Part shown: positions 10,981 through 22,868 of the stretch, piece by piece
Layout of the letters: the number at the start of each line of letters is the position of its first letter
How positions within the stretch are numbered: position 1 is the first letter of the stretch
Assembly: GCA_907164885.2 (NCBI GenBank)
Contig: OU015490.1
Coordinates: forward strand, 211,917,443 to 211,981,442
From: Dolomedes plantarius
Lineage: Eukaryota; Arthropoda; Arachnida; Araneae; Dolomedidae
Direction: 5' to 3'
Length of the DNA stretch: 64,000 nt
Made by a program: the position numbers and the translations under genes
The notes under the pieces: model-generated
Database searches by the model: none
What the model was told of the DNA's origin: nothing
Seen by the model: the letters and a program-made list of their open reading frames with translations, nothing else

Positions 10981-12390
10981 GAAGATAAATTTCTAGCAAT
11001 TTCCATATACAATGTAACTGGAAATTTCCATATTTATTGCACATGATAATCTAATAAAAATTGAACTTGAGTCATATCGAATTGCATGCCATCTTTCTAT
11101 TTCATTTTTTGTGAATGAGCAGCGTCCCGTTTGTTCCACGAAAGAGTCATGACAATGATATAGAGAAAAGGGAGCCTAATGCATTTATGATGGAAAAATC
11201 GTATTAGTTTTAAGTGAGAGAAGAAAATTTACAAGCCTGACTCTTAGATTTTAAATGCCGTGAGTTTTGGTTTTTTTTTATAATTATTTGGCTTGCATTC
11301 AGGTAGCAATTTTCGAAACCATTTATGGCTTTCCTTTTTCTAACTCATCTTAATTCCATCATGTACGATAATTATATTTTAAAAGCTAAATATAAATATA
11401 TTCAACGGAACCTAATTATCCATAGATTTTTTATAATAATGCTCGCGTTCATTTAGTACCGAAGGCGTTGCAGTAGATTAATGAATTCCAAATCCATATT
11501 TAATTCACTATCACTTATAGTAACTTATAGTAACAGAATACTACAGTCACTTATAGTAACAGAAAATCTCATGATTCGAATTACAGATCATAGAAAATGA
11601 TATTTTATTCCTGATGCAGGGTTAAGTTTGAATAATATTATTATGTACTTAATATGGAATTCTCAGTGGTATTTAACTATATCAAATATTAATTTCAAAG
11701 CGGTTCAGTTGGGTGTTCAATTAGGTTTTGATCAAGAACATCTTATTTCCCCTCGAGTCTATTTGCTAACTAACACTAACTAACACACACACGCACACGC
11801 ACATACACACACACACATATATCCATATTTGCTTAAATTTAATAGCTGATTTTAACTATAGTAAACAATGTACAAAATAATGAAACTGACCATTTGTTGA
11901 TGCGATGCACGTTACCTTAATTAATGCACCATCGATATTGTTTGACACTGTTCTAAAATTTGTTTTTATTATTTCTTTCTCAAATATTTTTTGTTTGGTG
12001 TCATTCCGTGAAGAGGACCGTAACACTTATTTTAATAAAGCCAGGATATCACACCTTCTAATAAGAACTTTATCGCCCTGTTAAATCTTTAATATCGGAG
12101 AACGAATTAGTTCGACTGACATCGGCTCCCCTAACTCTACTTCCCTAGTACCATATGTTTAGCTTTGGCTTTTGAGTTTATAACATTCGAGTTTTGATGT
12201 TAATACAGCGTAGAATAAGGGATTAATGCATACTGAATACTGCCGCCGATCGAATACAACAATTAATAATACGGATCGTGAGTACTTCAATTTTTTCTAT
12301 AATTTAGTCAATAGTGGCGTGCTTAAATAAGGATAATGCACCCTAGGAATCTATTCGGATACTGTAATAATATAGACTGATTTACTTAAA
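10981..12390. other. Mostly featureless AT-rich stretch
   Basis: I see no coding frame or transposon motif. A compound AC/AT repeat lies at about 11,785-11,822. Near 11,517-11,563 the phrase ACTTATAGTAACAGA recurs as a small direct repeat. Confidence 0.5.
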
Positions 12391-13241
12391 GCTGCTATGT
12401 ACTAACCCTATTGGATTCTCTCACATCAATGTTACCTATAACAGAAATTTGTCGAAGGATTGCGGACTTGGATTGAAAGATGTTTTAAAAATGTTGTACT
12501 CCGTAATAAAGAAAAATAAGTTTCACTATTCGGAGTATTTATTAATTTTTTTTTAAATGCAAATAATATTTTAAATTTAAATTATTCGGGGCAGAATCTC
12601 GTATAGCATGTTTCAGACGCTCATAAATTACTTTGGTGGACGAAATTTATACAATTAATCCTGTTGCCAGGTACAGAAAAGTTCAGGCTCGCCAGAAATT
12701 CCATTTTTAACCATGTTTTTATTAACTAGATTTCTAGTTTGTTTGTTTTGTGTGTGTGTGTTTGTTTGTCCGGTACAAATCTTGCAATCGATTTTAACTA
12801 ATTTCCCGAATAACCTAGACATTTGAAACTTTTAGAATAGCTCAGAACACAATGACAATGCATTATTTTAATGATTTTAGCCATCTTTAAGCAGAATTGA
12901 ATTCTTTTTTCAGTTAATTTTGTTTTGTAGACTGGTGCAGCCATCTATCGACCGGGACGGGAACGAAAATTTATACGCAAGTTAACTTCCAAATAACTTA
13001 ATTTTCTTAAAAGTTGATGGGATAAATCATAAAAAAAAATTTAAAAAGTATTTATTAATACATAGAAACTGTCAAGTTTATATAATTGAACACAAAATTT
13101 AAAACAAGGTATATAAAAAGTTCTTTTTATCTTCTAATTATTATTTGATTATATCAGCATTTATGTAGTTGTAAATAGTAGAAAAGTTTCTCCATAGGTT
13201 AACATTGAAGTGAGTAAATCCAATAGGGTTAGTACACAGTA
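12391..13241. repeat. Inverted repeat pair, ~45-50-bp arms
   Basis: Bases 12391-12438 (with TACTAACCCTATTGGATT and CAATGTTA) are the inverted form of about 13194-13241 (AATCCAATAGGGTTAGTA within it). They may be the ends of an 850-bp non-autonomous element. No coding content is seen between them. The right arm also occurs in the duplicated copy near 14,115-14,165. Confidence 0.5.
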
Positions 13242-13278
13242 GTTTATACAATGACAGGAACTAAATGATCTACTAAGG

Positions 13279-13740
13279 CAGTGGTCCCAAACTTATTAAG
13301 CTGGCGACCCACCTTTCCTTATCGGAATACCTCCACGGTCCATCGGTCCATGGTGGAGTAAAAGACCTTATTTGTATCGTATCCCTTCCTTATGTATTTA
13401 TAATTACCATCAAATATTGCAATAAATAAATAAATAAATAAATATATCTAATATATATATCTATATATATCTATATGGAGGTTCGGCTTTGCCAGAGTGT
13501 GCACCGCCTGTGTAAATGTGTGAGTCATTTGGAGGGATGTAGTGGTTCTGTTGTCTGCCCAGATTGCCAAAAATAAAGAACCAAGAAAATAATAAAACAC
13601 AATTCGATTTGTTTCGATTTTTCTTATCTTTACTGATGGTTTATTCGATGGTTTCTGATAGTTTTAGGATCGAGTCTCGACCCACCTGTAACCCTTCCGC
13701 GACCCACTAGTGGGTCGCGACCCACCGGTGGGAACCGCTG
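13279..13740. mobile_element. hAT-type MITE, copy 1
   Basis: The left end CAGTGGTCCCAAACTTATT and right end GGTGGGAACCGCTG are imperfect inverted repeats of the hAT kind. Near the right end, CCCACTAGTGGGTCGCGACC forms an internal palindrome. Flanks TACTAAGG and TAATAAAG are a plausible decayed 8-bp target duplication. The interior is non-coding and contains an AT-rich repeat at about 13,425-13,477. Confidence 0.7.
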
Positions 13741-14199
13741 TAATAAAGGATGGTAATATAAACGTGTTGTCTTTTTAAACAAGGTTTTAGTACCTATAAC
13801 CTGTGGCGGTCAATTACTAAATGATATCTAGAATTTACCCTTACAATATGATCTGAGTCTGTATGAATAAAGCTTTTTAAATGTAGAAAACAAAAAGGCA
13901 GTACAAATTGAACCATTGATAACAGAAGTGCAGTACATATATATTTTATACAATTTATGATAATTCATTGCCATGTTATGACCATGAAACTTTTTCCATT
14001 TCATTTCTTATAATTTAGTCAATAGCCTTTAAGGTTATTTTATAAGCCGTGAAGTTATTATTTGATTATATCAGCATTTATGTAGTTGTAAATAGTAGAA
14101 AAAGTTTTCCATAGGTTAACATTGAAGTGAGTTGAAATCCAATAGGGTTAGTAACACAGTAGTTGTATACAAAGACAGGAACTAAATGATCTACTAAGG

Positions 14200-14409
14200 C
14201 AGGTGGTTCCCAAACTTATTCAGCTGGCGACCACCTTTCTTATCGGAATACCTCCCCGGTCCATCGGTCCATGGTGGAGTAAAAGACCTTATGTGTATCG
14301 TATCCCTTCCTTATGTATTTATAATTTACCATCAAATATTGCAAATAAATAAATAAATAAATAGATATATATATATATTATATAATAATATATATATATA
14401 TAATATATC

Positions 14410-14460
<51 letters not shown>

Positions 14461-14732
14461 ATATGGAGGTTCGGCTTTGCCAGAGTGTGCACCGCCTGTG
14501 TGACTGCGATTGAGTCATCTGGGAGGGATGTTGTGGTTCGGTCACTGCCCCAGATGCCAAAACTAAAGAACCAAGAAAATATTAAAACACAATTCGATTT
14601 GTTTCGATTTTTTCTTATCTTTACTGATGGTTTATTCGATGGTTTCTGATAGTTTTAGGATCGAGTCGCGACCCACTGCAACCCTTCCGAGGACCCACTA
14701 GTGGGTCCGCGACCCCCGGTTGGGAACCGCTG
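14200..14732. mobile_element. hAT-type MITE, copy 2 (within the duplication)
   Basis: Same element as at 13279-13740, carried by the tandem duplication. It has a longer internal AT array (about 14,343-14,463). The TIRs are CAGGTGGTTCCCAAACTT and TTGGGAACCGCTG. Confidence 0.7.
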
Positions 14733-15040
14733 TAATAAAGGATTGTAATATAAACGTGTTGTCTTTTAAACAAGTTTTTAGTACATATAACCTGTGGCGG
14801 TCAATACTAAATGATATCTAGAATTTACCCTTACAATATGATCTGATGTCTGATGTATAAAGCTTTAAATGTAGATAACAAAAAGACAGTATAAATTGAA
14901 CCCTTGATACAGAAGTGCAGTACATATATATTTTATACAATTTATGATAATTCATTGCCATGTTATGACCATGGAACTTTTCCATTCATTCTTATATTAG
15001 TCAATAGCCTTTAAGCTTATTTATAAGCCGTGAAGTTATT

Positions 15041-15719
15041 TTATTAGAAATTTTCTTTCTTGAAAATTACTCGTATAAAAGAGCCACTTAAGTCACTCAA
15101 ATATTTATGTGAATTGAGGCTTTAAAATTTCTCAAATTTTGTTTTTAGGAAGGTTTTCTTTGGAATTTCTAAAGCATCTTTTGAATGAAATAACGCAGTT
15201 TTATATTCTTATTAATGACAGCTTTTTTTACAATTATCATGAAAAGATATGAAAAAACATTTCAATTCGTAAAAAAAAGGGGTAGGAAATTTGTCTTTTA
15301 AATTAGAGAAGACTTATAAAGGAAGTTCAAACACACTGGGGTAAAGAATTCATTTTTTTTTCGACAAGATGTTTTCTGCAATTTCATTTGTAACCACAAG
15401 GCTTAAAATGACAAAGTATTTCTATTGTTCTTGGAGTTAAAAAGTTTTTTATTATTTTTTTTTTAATTAATTTTTTTTTTATTTAAAAATTTATTTATAT
15501 TTCATATGCCACTTAACTAAGGGCGTGTATTTGAATTTAATCATCAGTAGTACAGATAATTGTTTTATCAGTACTAGACTCTGAATGTACCTATAAAGAG
15601 AAAACTATAGAACAGTGAAGTTTACAACATAATATTTTGTCATATGTTTCTGGAATATGTAGTTTAAGCTAATAGCGAGATACTTAGTATATACCTTTCT
15701 CGATATTATTATATGCAAC
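15041..15719. other. No recognisable feature
   Basis: AT-rich sequence with poly-T runs and no open frame, repeat or motif I can identify. Confidence 0.5.
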
Positions 15720-15752
15720 TGCACACACACACACATAATATTATATATATAT

Positions 15753-15784
<32 letters not shown>

Positions 15785-15797
15785 ATATATATAATAT
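15720..15797. repeat. (AC)n-(AT)n microsatellite
   Basis: Short AC repeat followed by interrupted AT repeat. Confidence 0.9.
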
Positions 15798-15799
15798 GT

Positions 15800-16395
15800 G
15801 ATATGGGAGAACCCCCGCCAGGCGACGGTCATTGCCTGAAGAGCCGCAAACCCCATACCACGGTTGAGAAATTTTGGTACGCTGGATACTAGAACGAAAC
15901 TCTGACCGAAGGAATTAGACAATGACACCAGATTTCGTGGAACCAAATATTTATTTAATCACTGGCGACTCCGCCGGGATGAATGCGGCAAGGAAAGTAC
16001 AGGAGTGCGTGCTAATTTTAGACGCTAGAAAATTATATAAACTTCATTCCACCACGTGGCAAAAGGGGTGATTTAATAGTTGATTGGTTTAAAGTTGGTG
16101 TTGATGTGCAGAACTGATCTAAATTTGTATGGATGCCGCGCCGCGTTATTTTCGTTAAAAAGTCAGCATCTTTAATAATATCGCCCGGGGTTTTACAAAG
16201 GCTATTACCATGAGGTTCTATATAAGTTTTACTGGGAGACCATATTGAATTGGAATTATTTTTTCGGAATTAACACAAATGCCCAAGGGAATTAAATACT
16301 TAGAGATTAAAATAGGGCTATGCAATTTGAATAGTAAGTGAGGAATTAATAGTTTTAAATGTTACAGTGTTGAATTAAGAAATTACTAGTTTTTT
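15800..16395. other. GC-richer island of unknown origin
   Basis: Clearly richer in G+C than its surroundings for the first 400 bases (for example GAACCCCCGCCAGGCGACGG). No ORF over 60 codons, TIR or tRNA-like box was found. It may be a fragment of an LTR or of a retroelement untranslated region. Confidence 0.35.

Positions 16396-16399
<4 letters not shown>

Positions 16400-16473
<74 letters not shown>
16400..16473. repeat. (AT)n microsatellite
   Basis: Uninterrupted AT repeat ahead of the non-LTR relic. Confidence 0.95.
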
Positions 16474-16475
<2 letters not shown>

Positions 16476-16549
16476 ATCGTCATAGCTGTAATAAATCTGT
16501 AACTTGACCAACCTTAGTTTAGCCGTACAAGCCATATAGCCTATCAACA

Positions 16550-17320
16550 ATTGTGGCGACAACTGCTACAGTATTCAAAAGATGTTGAACATTTAAGAAG
16601 GATTTAATCCACGGATATACTTTCAGTTGATCCTGTATATTGTGGCTTACTTGGAAATGACAAAGCACAACGTTGGCCAAGAAAGATTCAGAGATATTGC
16701 AGAAACTGAACAGGCCCCATAATTTACTGTTCTCCAAGCTTTTTATAGGCAGGACCTGCAGCTATGCTTTTAATTTGAAGTTTATTGATTCCTCTTTAAA
16801 AAGTCTCGGGTACAACTTTATGTAAACGATCCTTCTTTTATTTCCCGGACTTACCGCATTTTGAATGTGGTTTCTTGTTTTAGTCTTCAGAATGACCGCA
16901 AATGCCTCCGGGCACATATTTTCGGTTTCGTCTAATGGATTTGCCTGACTACGTATCATTCGATTCACATTGTGGGAGGTTAAGTTGCAAACTGCAAATC
17001 TTCGTAGGTACACATTTACAGACAATCTCAAACAGGGACACTAAAGGAAAGACATCTAGCAGCAAATCGCGACAATCGCAAAACGGAACAGGATTCGTTA
17101 TCAAAGGGAAAAACTCTGGGAAGATATCAAGGAAAGCTGGAAAGACTACATTCATAACCTCCCGTATGGAATGAGTGGCAAACTTTAGACTAAAAACTGG
17201 ACATGATTGCTTAAATAGAACATTTTTTATCTAATAAACATACCAAGGAATGCTGCAGCTGTAAATCAGGGCAGTATGAATGCAGAACATCTACTATCTT
17301 GCCCAGGACTGGACCCAGGG
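16550..17320 (+). pseudogene. Non-LTR retrotransposon ORF2 3' end (RNase H and C-terminal Cys/His)
   Basis: Plus-strand frames show FQLIPVYCGLLGNDKAQ, which matches the late RNase H block (IPSHxGIxGNExAD) of Jockey/I/R1-type ORF2 proteins. Further on, WKDYIHNLPYG and a block resembling HFRLKTGHDCL follow, then a terminal zinc-knuckle remnant with CCSCKSG and AEHLLSCPG. The blocks fall in different frames with stops. The 5' portion (endonuclease and RT) is absent, as expected of a 5'-truncated non-LTR insertion. No poly-A tail is obvious. Confidence 0.7.
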
Positions 17321-17664
17321 TAAAAAAAAGTGGTGACTCTTCCTAACTATATTGGGATGCCAGAAACACGATGAAACTCTCAATGAACTTTTTACACCCA
17401 CAAGCAAGTATCTCTATCACTGATAAGCATTGTATTAATTCCTTTGGACTTGTTCTCCGTTCTATTGTTATTTGTTCTTGTTCTTGTTTTGTTTTTCCTG
17501 TTTTGCTTGTTTATTTTGCTGTAATTTGTATGGATATATTTCCAAATATAGCTATATGAAGAAAAAAACACTTCACAAATACACCCGAGTTAGAGTTGAA
17601 AAGTTCCGTCGAGCACAAACAGTTTACATCTACAATGCTGTTTAATTATAAGACATTATTTCCT
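17321..17664. other. Spacer without recognisable gene
   Basis: A 62-codon plus-strand frame (17371-17559) is hydrophobic but has no motif, and I do not support it as a gene. Confidence 0.4.
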
Positions 17665-17665
17665 A

Positions 17666-18235
17666 CGAGGGATGGAACTTAATTGAGATAAAACACTGTT
17701 GTAGAGTACCCACGCAGAACCGGGGGGTACAAGTAGCTTACACCACGCGTACGTCCATACCTGCCTTACCTCAGAGTTGATGCACTCCTCCCCACAACAT
17801 CAAACGCCTGCACAGTGATAGGATGAACGCAGCCATGTTTTAGTTATCGGTCTATCGTACGAAATAATTCCTTTTGCATCATACTGATGAAAGGGAAATG
17901 CTTAACGCACAATGTGGTGATGTGTTTTTCGCAGGGGCTTGGAATTGCTCTACCACTTCCCAATTTCCCAGACTAAATCCCTGTGAATTTGATCACATCC
18001 CCATATGAAGGAACCACTCCGTAGATTCAACCAGAGCTCTGCAGACTGTAGATCGCTCCATGAAAAGATCAACAGATCAGATGCTGCAAACGGTATTCTG
18101 TAGCTTCCCGGATGTAAGAACGAGTGCAAACAATGCTGGTTACTAATTAAAAGGCCTATTACAAGTTTCACCCCCTGTATCTCTTCTGTAACTTTGTACA
18201 TACCTACTTGCCACTGTTACAGTCTCAATTTATTT
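17666..18235 (+). mobile_element. Mariner-like deletion derivative
   Basis: The left end TACGAGGGATGGAAC is the terminal repeat also seen inverted at about 46,354-46,368. The next ~200 bases match, in inverted orientation, 46,165-46,370. After a deletion the 3' part of the transposase gene follows (LPNFPRLNPCEF, then DHIP), read from 17950 on, and the tail GTATCTCTTCTGTAACTTTG, TACATACC matches the repeat units at 44.1-45.7 kb. It is the same family as the element at 44.1-46.4 kb and cannot be autonomous. Confidence 0.65.
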
Positions 18236-18839
18236 CAAATATAATAGAAACAATTATACAAAATAATAGAAACAAATGAAAACAAACTTACGTAATAGAA
18301 ACACATATAAGACAATCATATCGTAGTATTTGTATACCTACTAATCTGCCAGACACTGAAATAATAAGAATGTATTGTCTACCACGTGAGTGAAATCTTA
18401 GGGGAAAATTACAATAGCCATTCCAATGTAGAAGAAGTCTATGTAATTAAGGGAATCCTCCAGGGTCCATAAATTGTTGAACAGGTGAATCAACTGGGCT
18501 TCCAGGGAATGCCGAAAAATCTACTTATGACTGCTTTACAATTTAACATATGACCTGTACTTGAAATTTTAAGTCCCAAGTATTTTAAATATCTAGTCCG
18601 AGGACTCTTGGCCTAGTGGCCAACTAACCAGATTTAACATATAAATAGACTATAATATATATATATATCTATATATTATATATATATATATATAATATAT
18701 ATATATCATATATTATCAGAAAAATGGGGGAGAGGAAAGAGGAGAGAGAGCAGGGAACCTGGTAGAATAAATCAATGTTGTATACCAGTCTAAGATAAGG
18801 AATCACTTTCTGTCCCTGTGTTTAAAGAGTTTTTAATAC
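18236..18839. other. No gene; AT-rich with short microsatellite
   Basis: Contains an interrupted AT repeat at about 18,652-18,715 and otherwise no identifiable element. Confidence 0.5.
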
Positions 18840-19756
18840 ATAATTACCAGAAAAATGCAATGAAAACTGTAAAATATTTACAAGGTACTCACTTAGGTCT
18901 AACATCTACTGAACATTTTTCTTCTGCTTCACCAGCCTTATCTCACAGATTCAGTAAAAATTTGCTGGTGAGAAGCAAATATATAAGAACGTAAGAATAT
19001 ATACACGTAAGAATATATATACACGTAAGAATATATATATATTCTTACGTGTACAATTAACATATTTCTGAATAATTTTAATCAGATAACAAACATTTTA
19101 ATTATTTAAACTAACATATTTTCAGGGAATATAATTCAAAATAAAGGACTTGCTTATTGATGATAAAATTGAGATTTTATCTTTTACAAACCTTATGACT
19201 CCTCTGACAATACACCACATTTTTCTGAAAAGTGCATTGGGAAATTTTTATCCAGTAGAAAATATAATTCCCCAATCTATTCCTGGAAACAACCGGCGAA
19301 AGTTTAACAACACAGATAAATTTCCAATTAGGATTTAACAACAGAAAATCCCGCGGAATTCTTTAACCGTGGATAAACTTTTTTCAGAGATTGCATAACA
19401 AACTCCCTTACAGGAAAACATTATTCCTGGACTACTTAGTCTTTTTTCTTCGAAGTTACAGGCGATTCCTAGAGGAGTATTTACTTTATCTTTCGGAAAA
19501 ATGCAAATACTTGTTTTTCAACAAAGTTAAAATTTTCTAAAATCAGTTTTGCAATCAGAAAAAACTTTTATTCAAGAATTCAGAATAGTTTATTAAATTT
19601 TATTCGATAACGAGTATTATAGATTCGTTTTTATTATATGCTTTACAATAATTGTCAATTGTTTTTTTTATCTCGTACACAATAATTTTCAAATGTTTGA
19701 TTTATATCAAATTTTATACATTTTTTTATGGAATTCATAAATGGGGTAGTATAGAA

Positions 19757-19787
<31 letters not shown>

Positions 19788-19790
19788 GTA
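18840..19790 (-). mobile_element. Dispersed repeat R1, copy 2 (inverted)
   Basis: Inverted relative to the copy at 3466-4890. Corresponding blocks include TTCTTCTGCTTCACC near 18,920, TTGCATAACAAACTCCCTTA near 19,390 and the edge GAATTCATAAATGGGGTAGT near 19,732 next to an AT array (19,758-19,789). A 62-codon frame here (19150-19338) is part of the repeat and carries no recognisable domain. Confidence 0.7.
19020..19053. repeat. 34-bp perfect palindrome
   Basis: ACACGTAAGAATATAT is followed immediately by its exact complement, extended by one matching pair outside. Two or three partial direct copies of CGTAAGAATATATA precede it. It lies inside R1 copy 2 but has no counterpart in copy 1. Confidence 0.85.
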
Positions 19791-19799
19791 GTGCTAAAT

Positions 19800-20395
19800 C
19801 TTAATTATTACCCTGATAGTCTTTCCTAGCACATAATTGGTTGTTTTAAATTTAATGAATAGCATGTTCTGTTACTAATAATTAGTAAAATTAAACTAAA
19901 TGAATAAATATAATAAATAACTACTAAAAAGTAAAATAAATAATAATAAAAACTAGTGTAATTAAAATAATAAATTTTAATAGCTCTTAGTCACAATTAA
20001 TGTCTAAAGTTACCTTCGGTTAAATAGACCTAAAACACAGTTCCTTAGTAAGTTTTCTTCTGTGTTTCATTAAGCTCCATGATTGCAATGTTTGTAACGT
20101 CAGTCTTCTTGCGGTCTCCTTAACTTAACTTCCACTTTGTCTGGCGCCGGGTTTGGTGCTCTATGATAAAGCAATTGGATATTCCTTCTTCTGTTTCATA
20201 TGTATTGTATGGTGTCTAAGTATGTTTATTACTCAGTTCATACTTATTAGAAACAATCCATTGGTTTTTAGACAGTATCGGCACCGATGATGACAAGATG
20301 TTGTCAAAACCTTTTTTTCACTTATCTTTTCATGTTCTAAGTTCCTGGCTCTTGTGGTACTGAGCATATACTGGTTTTTCACTTTCAACTGTGTC

Positions 20396-20444
<49 letters not shown>

Positions 20445-20904
20445 TATATTATATATATTCAAAATGTGTCGGAATTCTCCTAAGCAGGTTTTCCTATGAA
20501 ATTTTAAATTTAAGACCAAGACATGCATAAATTGTTTGTACAAGAATAATTTAATCATTGGTGTTCAAAATTTGAAATTTAGCGATTAACACTCCTAGGA
20601 ATAAATTGTATTATAAAGGTATAAATTCTAATTGTTACATTACAAATTTAATACGATAAAAACTTTTATACTCTTATATTATAAAAGAACATTGTTTAGT
20701 GTCACTAGAAAATATTCAATTAATTTATAAAAAATCGGAACAAAGGAAAGGTAATTTTTTTTGTATTATATATTATATATAGCCCCAGTGGTAGAGAACT
20801 ATATCTGGGGGGGGGGGCACGACAGTCAATTGTAACATACAACTATCCTGCCACTGCGTGTTCAGAAATAAATTCAAGCTTAAATTAGATAAGTCGTCAA
20901 AATA
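19800..20904. other. No recognisable gene; two AT arrays
   Basis: AT-rich sequence with an AT array at about 20,398-20,459, a G run near 20,808-20,818 and nothing coding. Confidence 0.5.
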
Positions 20905-21404
20905 NNNNNNNNNNNNNNNNNNNNNNNNNNNNNNNNNNNNNNNNNNNNNNNNNNNNNNNNNNNNNNNNNNNNNNNNNNNNNNNNNNNNNNNNNNNNNNNN
21001 NNNNNNNNNNNNNNNNNNNNNNNNNNNNNNNNNNNNNNNNNNNNNNNNNNNNNNNNNNNNNNNNNNNNNNNNNNNNNNNNNNNNNNNNNNNNNNNNNNNN
21101 NNNNNNNNNNNNNNNNNNNNNNNNNNNNNNNNNNNNNNNNNNNNNNNNNNNNNNNNNNNNNNNNNNNNNNNNNNNNNNNNNNNNNNNNNNNNNNNNNNNN
21201 NNNNNNNNNNNNNNNNNNNNNNNNNNNNNNNNNNNNNNNNNNNNNNNNNNNNNNNNNNNNNNNNNNNNNNNNNNNNNNNNNNNNNNNNNNNNNNNNNNNN
21301 NNNNNNNNNNNNNNNNNNNNNNNNNNNNNNNNNNNNNNNNNNNNNNNNNNNNNNNNNNNNNNNNNNNNNNNNNNNNNNNNNNNNNNNNNNNNNNNNNNNN
21401 NNNN
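20905..21404. other. Assembly gap, 500 N
   Basis: Exactly 500 unknown bases, which suggests a fixed-size placeholder between scaffolded contigs. True distance, order and orientation across the gap are unproven. Confidence 1.
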
Positions 21405-22768
21405 CTGCATGTCACAAACTGAGAATGATGAAATTTTGTGCCTTTCTTTCCACATCGCGATAGGCAAATCTTCATCATCTTCTTCTTCAACATTCTTTGC
21501 TTCTTTAACATTCGTTGTATCTTCAACATTCTAAAAATTTTAAAAATTTTAAAAAATGAGTAGTTGACAGAAAAAAAATGTACGTTATAGCCGATTCTTA
21601 AGATTTCGGAAGTTCGCTATAAAAGGATAAATTACCATTAAGTACTAAAGGAAAACGACGGGACCAAAATTTTCGTTTTCTATATCCAACAGTTCGTTTT
21701 ATACTGGGGTCGCTTTAACGGGGTTCAAATGTATTGACAAACTGAGTTATGTAGTTGTTAATGAATTCAATGAATAATTATTGTTTTTTGCATTTTTCTA
21801 GAGAACTTCAAACTAATAAATCGGAAAATTATCTACTCAAGAAATGTGCTCACCATAAAAAAAACAACGAGAAGAGCTTTAATGTATAGTGCTATATAAT
21901 ACAAAATCATTCCCTATCTTCTTCACTGCTTATACACGAGTTTTCCCTTATCTTACTTTAATTGCTTGCAACCCCTCTGGCTTCTCGGTATCGTTGGCGA
22001 CTCCCTTGATTTAGACCTGGGTTCGATATTGGGAACGACACTATCATTTTTCCCCGTATGTTAGTTAACTCGTTTTTCTCATTAATTAATTTCTAACCAG
22101 TGAAAATGTTTTCAAATTAATTTTTAATGTTTTTCACTTATATTTTTAACACTTTTTTTTTTTACTTTAGTTGCTTATTTTAATTTATAATTATCCCCCC
22201 ATCCCCACATTTTTTTACTTAAACTTATGCTTACTGTCCCTAAAGTTATCATTTAATATGCAAATTCTATGTTAGAGGGCGTAACCTAGGGAATGTAGAT
22301 GCCCAATTCTCATCCTGGGGATTTCCGTGGAATACAAAAGCATTAGAATACGAACCAAGACTGTCTCAAAATGTAAAAAAAAGAAGAAAAAACTCTTAGT
22401 TCTTACTTGGAGATAAGAATACATGGACCATGACGCGCATCTAGAATATAAACTACTTTTCACAAAAATGGAAGATGCACAATATGATATCTTAACTGTG
22501 ATATTCGACTTAAAATGTTTCTAAAAAGAGTAACATGAAAAATATCGGCTGGCAGAATTTCTACGTGAATGAAGATGAGCAATGGAAGATTAAAATTGAC
22601 GATGAATGAATATGACGATGAATTAATTTCTTAGAGGAAGAACTGAAATCATTTTTACTGAAATTTCTATCAGAATAAACATGTCTCAACAATTTTCTTG
22701 GAAATATTTCTAAATTATTGAAATTCCTGATGTATTTTTCTCAAATTTTTATTGAAGAGAACATTTGA
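21405..22768. other. No recognisable feature
   Basis: Both strands show only short frames without motifs. A GGTTCGAT box near 22,019 is isolated. Confidence 0.5.
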
Positions 22769-22769
22769 T

Positions 22770-22783
22770 AAATAAATAAATAA

Positions 22784-22866
<83 letters not shown>
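22770..22866. repeat. (AAAT)n-(AT)n microsatellite
   Basis: A short AAAT repeat passes into about 75 bases of AT and ends directly at the mariner-like terminus. Confidence 0.95.

Positions 22867-22868
<2 letters not shown>

Larger units (their letters stand above)
13141..15040. repeat. Direct tandem duplication, period about 917 bp
   Basis: Copy 1 (13141-14057) and copy 2 (14058-15040) match end to end. Both start TTATTTGATTATATCAGC and both end AAGCCGTGAAGTTATT. Differences are dominated by single-base insertions and deletions, many in short homopolymers, plus a longer AT array in copy 2. Either a real duplication or an assembly duplication of two noisy versions of one locus. Confidence 0.85.

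Noticed and set aside
16762..17031. 89-codon minus-strand frame
   Set aside because: Antisense to the non-LTR RNase H/C-terminal relic, which has conserved blocks on the plus strand.
20858..21529. Long frames spanning the gap
   Set aside because: They are mostly N; the coding appearance comes from unknown bases.
22000..22040. Isolated B-box-like GGTTCGATATTGG
   Set aside because: No A box at the right distance and no SINE body or tail.
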